This document shows positions 8,181 to 15,743 of a DNA stretch of 40,244 nt, piece by piece. The stretch is from Paracoccaceae bacterium (lineage in GTDB: Bacteria > Pseudomonadota > Alphaproteobacteria > Rhodobacterales > Rhodobacteraceae). Made by a program: the position numbers and the translations under genes. The DNA is taken from NCBI GenBank assembly GCA_027484915.1, contig JAIXSA010000164.1, positions 1-40,244 on the forward strand, in the 5' to 3' direction. Below the pieces are notes generated by a model. It had not been told where the DNA came from. It did no database searches and saw only the letters and a list, made by a program, of their open reading frames with translations. Each line of letters opens with the position of its first letter. The first letter of the stretch is position 1.

Positions 8181-8758
8181 CTGCCGCTGCGGTCGACAAG
8201 GCCGCGGCCCTGATCCTTGCAGCGGCCCGAAATCACTTCGGGCCGTTTGTCGTGGCGGTCGACGGGCGCAGCGGGACCGGTAAGTCCACCCTGGCCAAGG
8301 CGCTGGCAAAACGGCTTCCGGCCACGGTGATCGAGGGGGACGACTTCTACGCCGGGGGCACCGGGATCGAAGGCGACCCGCCCCAGTCCCGTGCCGCGCG
8401 CTGTATCGACTGGCAGGCGCAGCGCCGTGTGCTGACCGCGCTTAGGGCGGGGCAGGCGGCCAGCTACCACGCGTTTGACTGGGATACCTTCGACGGCTCT
8501 GTCGCGGAAGAGGCGACCCACATCGCCCCGGCGGCGATCCTGATACTGGAAGGCGCCTATTCGGCCCGCCCCGAACTGCGTGACCTCGTGGACCTGACCT
8601 TGCTTGCCACGGTGCCCGACGCGGTTCGCGAAGAGCGGTTGTTGGAACGCGAGGGAGAGATTGGCCCGTGGGAACGCCAGTGGCATGAAGCCGAGGATTG
8701 GTATTTCGCCCATGCCGCGCCGGACTCGGCGTTCGACCTGGTCCTCGACCTCAGCTAG
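8177..8758 (+). CDS. Uridine kinase-like P-loop NTPase
   Basis: A 193-residue P-loop kinase of the uridine kinase/phosphoribulokinase type. The Walker A is GRSGTGKST (about residues 30-38); IEGDDFYAGGTG resembles the substrate-binding segment of uridine kinases (DDFY), and AAILILEGAYSARPEL is the strand with the conserved E-G. It overlaps preA by ATGA, so coupling with pyrimidine breakdown is likely. The role in the pathway (for instance nucleoside phosphorylation) is inference. Its stop shares the CTAG tetramer with the stop of the converging gene on the other strand. Confidence 0.78.
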   Translation: MTAAAVDKAAALILAAARNHFGPFVVAVDGRSGTGKSTLAKALAKRLPATVIEGDDFYAGGTGIEGDPPQSRAARCIDWQAQRRVLTALRAGQAASYHAFDWDTFDGSVAEEATHIAPAAILILEGAYSARPELRDLVDLTLLATVPDAVREERLLEREGEIGPWERQWHEAEDWYFAHAAPDSAFDLVLDLS

Positions 8759-9054
8759 GGCAGGGGCAGGGGGCTCATGCCCGCGGCGATGCTGGCCTTG
8801 ATGTAGGCGTCCCGCGCGGCCAGTGCGGCGGCCCGGGCATCGGCGGCGGGGTGATGATCCCTGTCCCGCTCTGACAGTTCGATGGCCGCCTGCGCCATCA
8901 TCCCCGAGGGCTGATGTACTGCATCCCCCCGCTGGGTGTCAGCCACGGGTCGCGCGCTTTGTGCGGCCGCGGCGCTGGTGACGCGCGCTTCCGTCGGCTG
9001 CGGTTGCGCTGCCGGAACCGGCATCTGTAAGCGCAGCGCTGAAACCTGGTCCAT
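8755..9054 (-). CDS. Hypothetical protein, Ala-rich
   Basis: 99 residues, beginning MDQVSALRLQMPVPAAQPQ and ending AYIKASIAAGMSPLPLP. I do not recognise a domain. The N-terminal half is Ala/Pro/Gln-rich and looks disordered; the C-terminal third (ADARAAALAARDAYIKAS) looks helical. There is no signal peptide or membrane segment. Codon use and GC fit the neighbours and the frame fills the gap between the kinase gene and rutR, so it is probably real. The ribosome binding site (GTGGGGT) is weak. Confidence 0.6.
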   Translation of the reverse strand: MDQVSALRLQMPVPAAQPQPTEARVTSAAAAQSARPVADTQRGDAVHQPSGMMAQAAIELSERDRDHHPAADARAAALAARDAYIKASIAAGMSPLPLP

Positions 9055-9221
9055 GAATCGACCCCACAGTTACCCCCCTGAAGGTCAAAATACCGCAGAA
9101 TTTGCTAATGCGCAGGGGTGAAATGCCTAAAATGCGGCCTTTCCAAACCTTTACGAAAGGTGAATGCCCGCAACCAACTTGTTGAAATCGTTGGGTCCGC
9201 AACCCTGCCCACGCGTGGGCG

Positions 9222-9833
9222 TCAGGGCCGCAGCAGCCGGGTGAACAAGGTCTCCAGGAACCCGCCCGCCTCGGCAAAGGGGTCGTGCTCGGGCCCCAGC
9301 ACGGCCCGGACCTGAACGTCGAAGTCCGCGTAATGTTGGGTCAGCGCCCAGATCGAGAACACCAGATGCACCGGATCGACCCTCGCGATCCGCCCCTCGT
9401 CCATCCAGCGCCGCAGGACCGCCGCCTTCTCCTCTACCAGCCGCCGCAGATCGCCCTCGATCGCCTCCCGCATCCGCGGCGCGCCCTGCAGGATCTCGTT
9501 CGCGAAGAGCCGGCTTTCCCGCGGATAGTCCCGCGCAAGGTCCAGCTTGCGGCGGACATAGGCCAGGATCTCCTGCAACGGCTGCCCCGCCGGGTTCATC
9601 GCCCGCAAGGGATCAAGCCAGGTATCCAGAAGCCCGGTCAGCAGCGCGGTGTGGACCTCTTCCTTCGACGGGAAGTAGTACAGCAGGTTGGGCTTGGACA
9701 GCCCCGCGCCCTCGGCGATCTGGTCCAGAGTCGCGCCGCGAAACCCGTGCAGGGAAAACACCTCCAGTGCCGCGTCCAGAATGAGCTCGCGGTTCTTCTG
9801 CTGGATGCGGGATCGGGGGCGGGGCGCGCTCAT
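9222..9833 (-). CDS. rutR: TetR family regulator RutR
   Basis: A 203-residue TetR-family repressor closely resembling RutR, which senses uracil and controls pyrimidine catabolism. The N-terminal HTH (ATLDQIAEGAGLSKPNLLYYFPSKEEV) and the RutR-type C-terminal domain (LARDYPRESRLFANEILQGAP, VHLVFSIWALTQHYADF) are clear. The start chosen is ATG 9833 (MSAPRPRSRIQQ), because family members begin with such a basic tail; the open frame continues upstream without support. It is the last gene of a minus-strand run with a 28-codon ORF, a UPF0303 gene and a second RutR-like gene. A half-conserved operator lies upstream at 9876-9891. Confidence 0.88.
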   Translation of the reverse strand: MSAPRPRSRIQQKNRELILDAALEVFSLHGFRGATLDQIAEGAGLSKPNLLYYFPSKEEVHTALLTGLLDTWLDPLRAMNPAGQPLQEILAYVRRKLDLARDYPRESRLFANEILQGAPRMREAIEGDLRRLVEEKAAVLRRWMDEGRIARVDPVHLVFSIWALTQHYADFDVQVRAVLGPEHDPFAEAGGFLETLFTRLLRP

Positions 9834-9875
9834 GGTCCTGTCTGCGACTGAAAGGACCCATTGGATAGCGCGCCC

Positions 9876-9891
9876 CAAACCGTCAGGTCAA
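9876..9891. promoter_or_regulatory. rutR: Possible RutR-type operator before rutR
   Basis: CAAACCGTCAGGTCAA matches the E. coli RutR pattern TTGACC-N4-GGTCAA in the whole right half and in three of six bases on the left (inner ACC...GGT symmetric). It lies 43 bases upstream of the rutR start, a fitting place for autoregulation. Weaker than the two sites at 11215 and 11249. Confidence 0.4.
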
Positions 9892-9919
9892 ATCATTCGC
9901 CGCAAATACGGCAAATCGG

Positions 9920-10006
9920 CTACTGGACGGCCTGCATGATGCCCCACGGCACCACGGTCAACATTGCGGTGATGATGACGAGCGACCGCTTGAGGCCTGC
10001 AAACAT
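9920..10006 (-). CDS. Small hydrophobic ORF (28 aa)
   Basis: A 28-codon ORF starting at ATG 10006 with GGGAG seven bases upstream. The product starts MFAGLKRSLVIITAM and ends VPWGIMQAVQ: a short basic N-terminus (K6, R7) and one hydrophobic segment (about residues 8-24), as expected for a single-pass membrane microprotein. It lies between the UPF0303 gene and rutR on the same strand. No family is recognised. The good ribosome binding site and membrane-like composition support it; comparison with relatives would decide. Confidence 0.5.
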   Translation of the reverse strand: MFAGLKRSLVIITAMLTVVPWGIMQAVQ

Positions 10007-10091
10007 TGGTGTTCTCCCTACTTGTTGGTCTGCTGGACCTAGGAAGCCCTTTCGGCCGTGCAAGAGCCTGCGGTGAACCGACGCAGGTGGC

Positions 10092-10538
10092 TCACCCCGC
10101 TGCCAGCGCCCGCAGTCCCTGGACGACCAGCTTGTGATCCTCGACTTGCGGCAGGCCAGAGACCGTCGCAACCGCCACGACGCCCACGCCCCGCACCCGG
10201 ATCGGCACCGCCCCGCCGCTGTCGGCGAAATCCGCGCCGGACAGCCCGTGCTTGTCCAGTGGCTCGCCCTTGGCCTTGTTCCGCGCGGCGACCAGCAGCG
10301 AAGGAAGCTGGAACATGAGCGCCGTGTTCGACTTGCGACGCGCCCAAAGGTCGTTCAGCGGGGCCGATCCCGGAAGTGCCGCATGAAAGAGCGTCCGGTC
10401 CGCCGTGCGGATGTCGATCACCACCGGCTTGCCCTGACCCAGTTCGACCAGGATCAGTCCAAGCCGCCATGCCGCAGCTTCGTCAAAGCCGTCCAGCTCC
10501 AGCCCCGCATACTCCGCTTCCAAATCGCCCGTGTTCAT
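10092..10538 (-). CDS. UPF0303 / HbpS-like (DUF336) protein
   Basis: A 148-residue protein of the UPF0303 family (HbpS/GlcG-like fold, often labelled heme-degrading domain). Typical segments are GKPVVIDIRTADRTLFHAALPGSAPLND, WARRKSNTALMF, and GLSGADFADSGGAVPIRVRGVGVVAVATVSGLPQVEDH, the last being the conserved G-G-x-P-I-x-V strand region. The biochemical role is not established. It starts at ATG 10538, 10 bases after the RutR-like gene, so they are one transcript. Placement between two pyrimidine regulators suggests a link to pyrimidine breakdown (inference). Confidence 0.85.
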   Translation of the reverse strand: MNTGDLEAEYAGLELDGFDEAAAWRLGLILVELGQGKPVVIDIRTADRTLFHAALPGSAPLNDLWARRKSNTALMFQLPSLLVAARNKAKGEPLDKHGLSGADFADSGGAVPIRVRGVGVVAVATVSGLPQVEDHKLVVQGLRALAAG

Positions 10539-10548
10539 CTTGCTCCCC

Positions 10549-11196
10549 TCAGATCGCCCCGATCCCGCGCAGGACCATGTCCCGGACGCTGGCCTTGGCC
10601 TCGCGCCACTGCTTATCGGACAGGGGCTTGCCGTCGTTCAAGGTCTGGATCTGGTGGCCGAAGTCCGCATAGTGCTGCGTCGTGGCCCAGAGCATGTAAA
10701 GCATGTGCCGAGGGTTGATCGGCGCCATCTTCCCCTCGTCGATCCAGCGCTGGATCACCGCGATCCGGCCATCGGTCCAGTCGCGCAGCGTCGTCTCCAG
10801 ATAGTCCTGGATCACCGGAGCGCCGTGCATCACCTCGCTGGCCCAGACCTTGGACCCATGCGGATGCGTCCGGCTGATGTCCATCTTGGCGTCGATGTAG
10901 GCGCCGATGCCTTCCACCGGCCCCGGCGCGTCGTCGAAGCTGGACGCCGCATCCAGCCAGATCTCGAAGATCTGCTGCACCACGCGGCGGTAGAGGTCTT
11001 CCTTGGTGGCGAAGTAGTAATGCAGGTTCGCCTTGGGCAGCCCCGCCATGTCGGCAATGAGCTGCATCGTTGCGCCCCCGAATCCGGCCTCGGCAAAGAC
11101 CTTCTCGGCCGCTTCGAGGATCGCGCGTTCGTTCTCGCGCCGGATATCTGTGCGGCGGCCGGGCTTCAGGCGCGAAATCTGGGCATCGCCACTCAT
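10549..11196 (-). CDS. TetR family regulator, RutR-like paralog
   Basis: A 215-residue TetR protein with the same architecture as RutR: HTH ATMQLIADMAGLPKANLHYYFATKEDL and C-terminal domain with DISRTHPHGSKVWASEVMHGAP and MLYMLWATTQHYADFGHQI. It reads divergently from the pyrimidine hydrolase gene, with two TTGACC-N4-GGTCAG sites in between, so it is the most likely local controller of the hydrolase-hydA unit (inference). The ATG at 11196 is preceded by GGGA five bases away. Compared with the RutR at 9222-9833 the ligand-pocket side chains differ, so the two may sense different pyrimidine ligands. Confidence 0.88.
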   Translation of the reverse strand: MSGDAQISRLKPGRRTDIRRENERAILEAAEKVFAEAGFGGATMQLIADMAGLPKANLHYYFATKEDLYRRVVQQIFEIWLDAASSFDDAPGPVEGIGAYIDAKMDISRTHPHGSKVWASEVMHGAPVIQDYLETTLRDWTDGRIAVIQRWIDEGKMAPINPRHMLYMLWATTQHYADFGHQIQTLNDGKPLSDKQWREAKASVRDMVLRGIGAI

Positions 11197-11214
11197 CCTG
11201 GTCCCATATTCTTG

Positions 11215-11230
11215 TTGACCGATTGGTCAG
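11215..11230. promoter_or_regulatory. TetR/RutR-type operator 1
   Basis: TTGACCGATTGGTCAG: arms TGACC and GGTCA around a 4-base centre, 11 of 12 arm bases matching the RutR pattern TTGACC-N4-GGTCAA. It lies 19 bases upstream of the RutR-like gene start (11196). Confidence 0.8.
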
Positions 11231-11248
11231 GTTGTGTTGCGCTTCACC

Positions 11249-11264
11249 TTGACCATACGGTCAG
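11249..11264. promoter_or_regulatory. TetR/RutR-type operator 2
   Basis: TTGACCATACGGTCAG, again 11 of 12 arm bases matching. Its centre is 34 bp from that of operator 1 (about three helical turns), and it is nearer the hydrolase start (11319). The pair in one divergent promoter suggests that both transcription units are repressed together. Confidence 0.8.
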
Positions 11265-11318
11265 GAAACGAGTCGCGGCAAGGGGCAGCATTGCCTCAGC
11301 TCGCACAGGGAGCTAACG

Positions 11319-12569
11319 ATGCCAGTCACCGGGGATAACCTGCGGATCGATCCTGCACGCCTGTGGGACAGCCTGGAGGATATGGCCAAGATCGGCCCCG
11401 GTATCGCGGGTGGCTGCAACCGGCAGACCCTGACGGACGCAGACAGCGAGGGCCGCCACCTCTTCAAGCGCTGGTGCGAGGCTGCGGGGATGTCGATGGG
11501 CGTCGACACGATGGGCAACATGTTCGCCACGCGGGCCGGGACGGACCCTGCGGCGCTGCCGGTCTACATGGGCTCTCACCTCGACACCCAGCCGACGGGC
11601 GGGAAGTATGACGGCGTCCTCGGTGTCCTTGGCGCGCTGGAGGTGGTGCGGACGCTGAACGACATGGGCGTCAAGACGAAGCATCCGATCGTGGTGACGA
11701 ACTGGACCAACGAGGAAGGCGCACGGTTTGCCCCGGCCATGCTGGCCTCGGGCGTCTTCGCGGGCATCCATACCGAGGACTATGCGAAGTCCCGCAAGGA
11801 CCTGGACGGCAAGGTGTTTGGCGAGGAGCTTCAGCGCATCGGCTGGGTCGGCGACGAAAAGGTCGGCGCGCGGAAGATGCACGCGATGCTGGAGCTGCAC
11901 ATCGAGCAGGGCCCGATCCTGTAGGCCGAGGGCAAGGATATCGGCGTCGTGACCCACGGCCAGGGCCTCTGGTGGCTGGAGATCACGCTTACGGGGAAGG
12001 ACGCCCATACCGGATCGACGCCGATGCATATGCGGGTGAACGCAGGGTTGGGGATGGCGCGGATCACCGAGCGTGTGCATCAAATCGCGATGAGCCACCA
12101 GCCGAACGCCGTGGGCGCGGTGGGGCAGGTGAAGGTCTTCCCGAACTCGCGCAACGTTATCCCGGGGAAGGTGGTGTTTACGGTTGACATCCGGTCCCCC
12201 GAACAGGCCAAGCTTGACGCGATGAAGGCCGAAGTCATCCGCGCCGCCCATGCGGTGGCGAAGGAACTGGGGCTGGGCTGTGAGATCGAGGACGTGGGCC
12301 ACTTCGACCCCGTCACCTTCGACCCCGGCCTTGTGAAGATCGTCCGCCAATCCGCTGAAAAGCTGGGTTATTCCCACATGGACATCGTCAGTGGCGCCGG
12401 ACACGACGCCTGCTGGATCAACCGCGTTGCCCCCACGGTGATGGTGATGTGCCCCTGCGTGGACGGGCTTTCCCACAACGAGGCCGAGAAAATCACCCCC
12501 GAATGGGCGGCGGCGGGGACGGATGTGCTCCTCCACGCCTGCCTGGAAGTGGCGGAGGTCGTGGCGTGA
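11319..12569 (+). pseudogene. Zn-dependent amidohydrolase (beta-ureidopropionase/N-carbamoylase type), interrupted by TAG
   Basis: M20-type hydrolase of the HyuC/AmaB family; here it should cut N-carbamoyl-beta-alanine to beta-alanine, CO2 and ammonia after HydA. The frame 11319-12569 would give about 416 residues, the family length, but codon 202 (11922-11924) is TAG. The text reads ...LHIEQGPIL-stop-AEGKDIGVVTHGQGLWWLE..., where relatives have Glu (GAG), so one G-to-T change explains it. Before the stop are the metal ligands GSHLDT (H87), D98 in GKYDG, NEEGARF and LHIEQG (H194). After it come the dimerisation domain (TGKDAHTGSTPMHMR) and GAGHDACW with the last His ligand. No good ribosome binding site restarts the second half (GTG 11949). 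A sequencing error must be excluded. Confidence 0.88.
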
Positions 12570-12775
12570 GCGGAGGGAGCAAGTGGAGCGCGGTGCGCCT
12601 CAGCGGACTGGGGTTCATCTTCGGGTCGGTTCTGGCCCTCATCTGGGCGCTGGTGAACTTGGCCGGGACTGACCTTGCGCCGGGCAGGCTCTTCGGACTT
12701 GTCGTCCTTGGCGGGGTCGCAGGCGCGGCGCTTCTTGCTGTTGTTGCCAATCTTCGAAACGTTCTTGTCAAATAG
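12566..12775 (+). CDS. Small membrane protein (2 TM)
   Basis: 69 residues starting at a GTG that overlaps the hydrolase stop (GTGA). Two hydrophobic helices are visible, about residues 13-33 (GLGFIFGSVLALIWALVNLA) and 42-62 (LFGLVVLGGVAGAALLAVVA). No family recognised. Translational coupling makes its expression depend on ribosomes reaching the end of the hydrolase frame, so the TAG at 11922 would be expected to lower it (inference). hydA begins 10 bases later. Confidence 0.6.
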   Translation: MSGGSKWSAVRLSGLGFIFGSVLALIWALVNLAGTDLAPGRLFGLVVLGGVAGAALLAVVANLRNVLVK

Positions 12776-12784
12776 GAGCCGCAC

Positions 12785-14236
12785 ATGACCACCATCATCA
12801 AGAACGGCACCGTCGTCACCGCCGACCTCACCTACAAGGCGGATGTGCGGGTGGAGAACGGGGTGATCACCGAGATCGGGCAGGGCCTCAAGGGCGGGAC
12901 GGAGCTTGACGCGACCGGCTGCTACGTCATGCCCGGCGGGATCGATCCGCATACGCATCTGGAGATGCCCTTCATGGGCACCTACTCGGCGGATGATTTT
13001 GAAAGCGGCACCCGGGCGGCGCTGAGTGGCGGGACCACGATGGTCGTCGACTTCATCCTGCCCGGTCAGGGACAGGACCTGATGGACGCGGCCAAGGCGT
13101 GGCACAACAAATCCACCCGCGCGACCTGCGACTATTCTTACCACATGGCCGTCACCTGGTGGGGCGAGAAGGTCTGGCAGGGGATCGAGGACAGCGCCAA
13201 GGCCGGGATCACCAGCTTCAAGCACTTCATGGCCTACAAGGGCGCGCTGATGGTGAACGATGATGAATTGTTCAACAGCTTCCGCCGGGTGGGGGATGTG
13301 GGCGGTCTGGCGATGGTCCATGCCGAGAATGGCGACGTGGTGGCCGAACTGACGGCGAAGCTGCTGGCCGAGGGCAACACCGGCCCCGAGGGCCACGCCT
13401 ATTCGCGGCCCCCGCAGGTCGAGGGCGAGGCCACGAACCGCGCGATCATGATTGCCGACATGGCGGGGGTGCCGCTTTACGTCGTCCACGTCTCCTGCGA
13501 AGATGCGCATGAGGCGATCCGCCGGGCGCGGCAGCAGGGCAAGCGCGTGTGGGGCGAGCCACTGATCCAGCACCTGACGCTGGACGAAAGCGAATACTTC
13601 CACCCCGACTGGGACCACGCCGCGCGGCGGGTCATGTCGCCCCCGTTCCGCAACAAGCAGCATCAGGACAGCCTTTGGGCGGGGCTGATGAGCGGTTCTC
13701 TCTCGGTCGTCGCCACTGACCATTGCGCCTTCACCACCGAGCAGAAGCGCTTTGGTGTCGGCAACTTTGCCAAGATCCCGAACGGCACGGGGGGCTTGGA
13801 GGACCGGATGCCGATGCTCTGGACCCACGGGGTTGCCACGGGACGCCTGACACCGAATGAATTTGTGGCCGTAACGTCAACCAACATCGCGAAAATCCTG
13901 AACTGCTATCCGAAGAAGGGTGCGGTTCTGGTTGGGGCGGATGCGGACCTGGTGGTCTGGGACCCCGAGAAGACGAAGACTATCACGGCTGGCAAGCAGC
14001 AGTCGTCCATCGACTACAACGTGTTCGAGGGCCACACCGTCAAAGGCCTGCCGCGCTTTACCCTGACCCGTGGCCATGTCGCGATCCACGATGGCGAGGT
14101 GCGCGTGCAGGAAGGCCACGGCAAGTTCGTCGCCCGCGCGCCGCGCCCCGCCGTCAACCGGGCGCTGACCCAATGGAAGGACCTGACCGCGCCTCGGCCG
14201 GTGGAGCGGACGGGCATCCCGGCGACGGGGGTCTAG
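12785..14236 (+). CDS. hydA: Dihydropyrimidinase (D-hydantoinase)
   Basis: A 483-residue cyclic amidohydrolase that opens dihydrouracil/dihydrothymine to N-carbamoyl-beta-amino acids. The metal motif is GGIDPHTHLEMPFMGT (H56, H58) and the likely carboxylated bridging lysine is in SFKHFMAYKG (K152). LYVVHVSCEDAHEAI holds further His ligands and VVATDHCAFT the catalytic Asp. The ATG at 12785 follows AGGAGC. It continues the hydrolase operon and works right after PreTA. Its TAG stop shares CTAG with the converging cupin gene. Confidence 0.96.
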   Translation: MTTIIKNGTVVTADLTYKADVRVENGVITEIGQGLKGGTELDATGCYVMPGGIDPHTHLEMPFMGTYSADDFESGTRAALSGGTTMVVDFILPGQGQDLMDAAKAWHNKSTRATCDYSYHMAVTWWGEKVWQGIEDSAKAGITSFKHFMAYKGALMVNDDELFNSFRRVGDVGGLAMVHAENGDVVAELTAKLLAEGNTGPEGHAYSRPPQVEGEATNRAIMIADMAGVPLYVVHVSCEDAHEAIRRARQQGKRVWGEPLIQHLTLDESEYFHPDWDHAARRVMSPPFRNKQHQDSLWAGLMSGSLSVVATDHCAFTTEQKRFGVGNFAKIPNGTGGLEDRMPMLWTHGVATGRLTPNEFVAVTSTNIAKILNCYPKKGAVLVGADADLVVWDPEKTKTITAGKQQSSIDYNVFEGHTVKGLPRFTLTRGHVAIHDGEVRVQEGHGKFVARAPRPAVNRALTQWKDLTAPRPVERTGIPATGV

Positions 14237-14628
14237 GGTACCAGATGCTCCAGCTCGGGCAAAAGCACGACGCTTTCCTGCTCTTTCGGATCGGTCCGGG
14301 CGATGACGGCCGTGCACGGTTCGGAACCGGGGTTGGTCGGCAGGTGGGGGACGTCTGCCGGGATGTAGATCAGGTCGCCGGCCTCGGTCTCCATCCGGTT
14401 CTCCAGCCTCTCGCCCCAGTACATCACCGCCCGGCCGGACAGCTGGTAGATCGCCGTCTCGTGCGTCGCATGCTTGTGGGCCTTGGCACGCCCGCCCGGC
14501 GGGACGGTCAGAAGATGCATGCAGATCGCCGTAGAACCTACTTTTTCCAAGGCAATTCCGGCGTCGTAAGTAAATCCCTGCTTTCCGGCGTAGCGGTCAG
14601 CGGGGCGGATCTTGCGGCAGTCGGGCAT
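14233..14628 (-). CDS. Cupin domain protein
   Basis: 131 residues with a single cupin barrel: PPGGRAKAHKHATHETAIYQLSGRAVMYWG is motif 1 (H-x-H-x3-E pattern, H67/H69/E74 approximate) and AGDLIYIPADVPHLPTNP is motif 2 with its His. Such proteins bind a metal and act as small-molecule enzymes or sugar/acid-binding proteins; the substrate is not evident. It converges on hydA with a four-base overlap and starts 40 bases after a tiny ORF on the same strand. A role in pyrimidine breakdown, for example on a reactive intermediate, is only suggested by position. Confidence 0.82.
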   Translation of the reverse strand: MPDCRKIRPADRYAGKQGFTYDAGIALEKVGSTAICMHLLTVPPGGRAKAHKHATHETAIYQLSGRAVMYWGERLENRMETEAGDLIYIPADVPHLPTNPGSEPCTAVIARTDPKEQESVVLLPELEHLVP

Positions 14629-14667
14629 CGGCGGGTTCCTTACCGGTCACGGAAAGGATACCACGGA

Positions 14668-14808
14668 TCAAGGCTCGCCCTGCTCGGATTCCTCAGTGTC
14701 CCGTTCGGGCGGAGCAAAGGCAATCACGGGGGCGTCGAAGAAGACGTCTTCAAGGTCCTCGGGCGCGGGTGCGAAGGCGAGGGTCGTCTGCAAGACATTG
14801 ATAAGCAT
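14668..14808 (-). CDS. Small acidic ORF (46 aa)
   Basis: 47 codons from ATG 14808 to TGA at 14668, with a strong GGAGG six bases upstream of the start. The product begins MLINVLQTTLAFAPAPEDLE and continues DVFFDAPVIAFAPPERDTEE, ending in ESEQGEP. It is acidic, rich in Pro/Ala/Glu/Asp, with a short hydrophobic N-terminus that is too weak to call a signal peptide. No family is recognised. It lies 40 bases upstream of the cupin on the same strand and diverges from the ABC transporter operon, so it may be the first gene of a two-gene unit. Confidence 0.55.
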   Translation of the reverse strand: MLINVLQTTLAFAPAPEDLEDVFFDAPVIAFAPPERDTEESEQGEP

Positions 14809-14900
14809 GGCGGTCCTCCGGTTTCAGCCGAGGTGGGCGTGGGCGACACCAAGTGCAAGTGTGCCACGACCAGGCAACGGGAATGTGAAGGGAAGCGGGC

Positions 14901-15698
14901 GTGAAGGACATGGTGAGCCAGGGTCGGCCGGTGATCGAGGCGAAGGGGGTGAACCTGGTGTTCCAGACCGCCGACGGTCCGGTCCAGGCATTGAAGGACG
15001 TGAATCTGACCATCAGCCAAGGTGACTTCGTCAGCTTCATCGGTCCGTCGGGCTGCGGGAAGACGACCTTCCTGCGGGCCATCGCTGCGTTGGAACACCC
15101 TACCGGTGGCACATTGACGGTAAATGGCATGTCGCCGGACGAAGCGCGGCGCAAGCGGGCCTACGGCTATGTCTTCCAGGCGGCGGGGCTCTATCCTTGG
15201 CGTACCATTGCCGGGAACATCCGGCTTCCCCTTGAAATCATGGGGTTCTCCAGAGCCGAGCAGGACGAGCGGACAGACCGGGTGCTAGAGCTGGTGGAGC
15301 TGAAGGGCTTCGGCAAGAAGTTCCCCTGGCAGTTGTCGGGCGGCATGCAGCAGCGCGCCAGCATCGCGCGGGCGCTGGCCTTTGACGCGGACATCCTTCT
15401 GATGGACGAGCCCTTCGGCGCGCTGGACGAGATCGTGCGGGACCGGTTGAACGAAGAGCTGCTGAAGCTTTGGGCGCGCACCGGCAAGACCATCGGCTTC
15501 GTGACCCATTCGATCCCCGAGGCGGTGTATCTCTCGACCAAGATCGTCGTCATGTCCCCGCGTCCCGGGCGGATCACCGACGTCATCGACTCGCCCCTGC
15601 CAAAGCAGCGACCCCTGGATATCCGCGACAGCCGCGAGTTCATCGAGATTGCCCACCGGGTTCGGGAGGGGCTGCGTGCCGGGCATCATGACGAGTAG
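14901..15698 (+). CDS. ABC transporter ATP-binding protein (nitrate/taurine/pyrimidine type)
   Basis: 265-residue ATPase of the SsuB/TauB/ThiZ class that powers import through the two permeases that follow. It has Walker A GPSGCGKTT, the Q-loop at GYVFQAAGLYPW, signature LSGGMQQRASIARAL, Walker B ILLMDEPFGALDEI, and the switch His in FVTHSIPEAVYLS. The start is taken as GTG 14901; ATG 14910 is possible. Gene order (ATPase, SMR-like, permease, permease, binding protein) and the surrounding catabolic genes suggest pyrimidine or a breakdown product as substrate (inference). Confidence 0.92.
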   Translation: MKDMVSQGRPVIEAKGVNLVFQTADGPVQALKDVNLTISQGDFVSFIGPSGCGKTTFLRAIAALEHPTGGTLTVNGMSPDEARRKRAYGYVFQAAGLYPWRTIAGNIRLPLEIMGFSRAEQDERTDRVLELVELKGFGKKFPWQLSGGMQQRASIARALAFDADILLMDEPFGALDEIVRDRLNEELLKLWARTGKTIGFVTHSIPEAVYLSTKIVVMSPRPGRITDVIDSPLPKQRPLDIRDSREFIEIAHRVREGLRAGHHDE

Positions 15699-15743
15699 AG
15701 CACGACTCTCGCATCACTCTGGGCTCTCCACCGGGGCTCGCAC

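Noticed and set aside
9147-9221. Short stems ACCTTT/AAAGGT and GCCCACGCGTGGGC as the rutR terminator
   Set aside because: Stems are short and no T run follows on the minus strand.
11949-12569. Second half of the hydrolase as an independent gene from GTG 11949
   Set aside because: No ribosome binding site, and the text continues the hydrolase domain mid-fold; treated as one broken gene.
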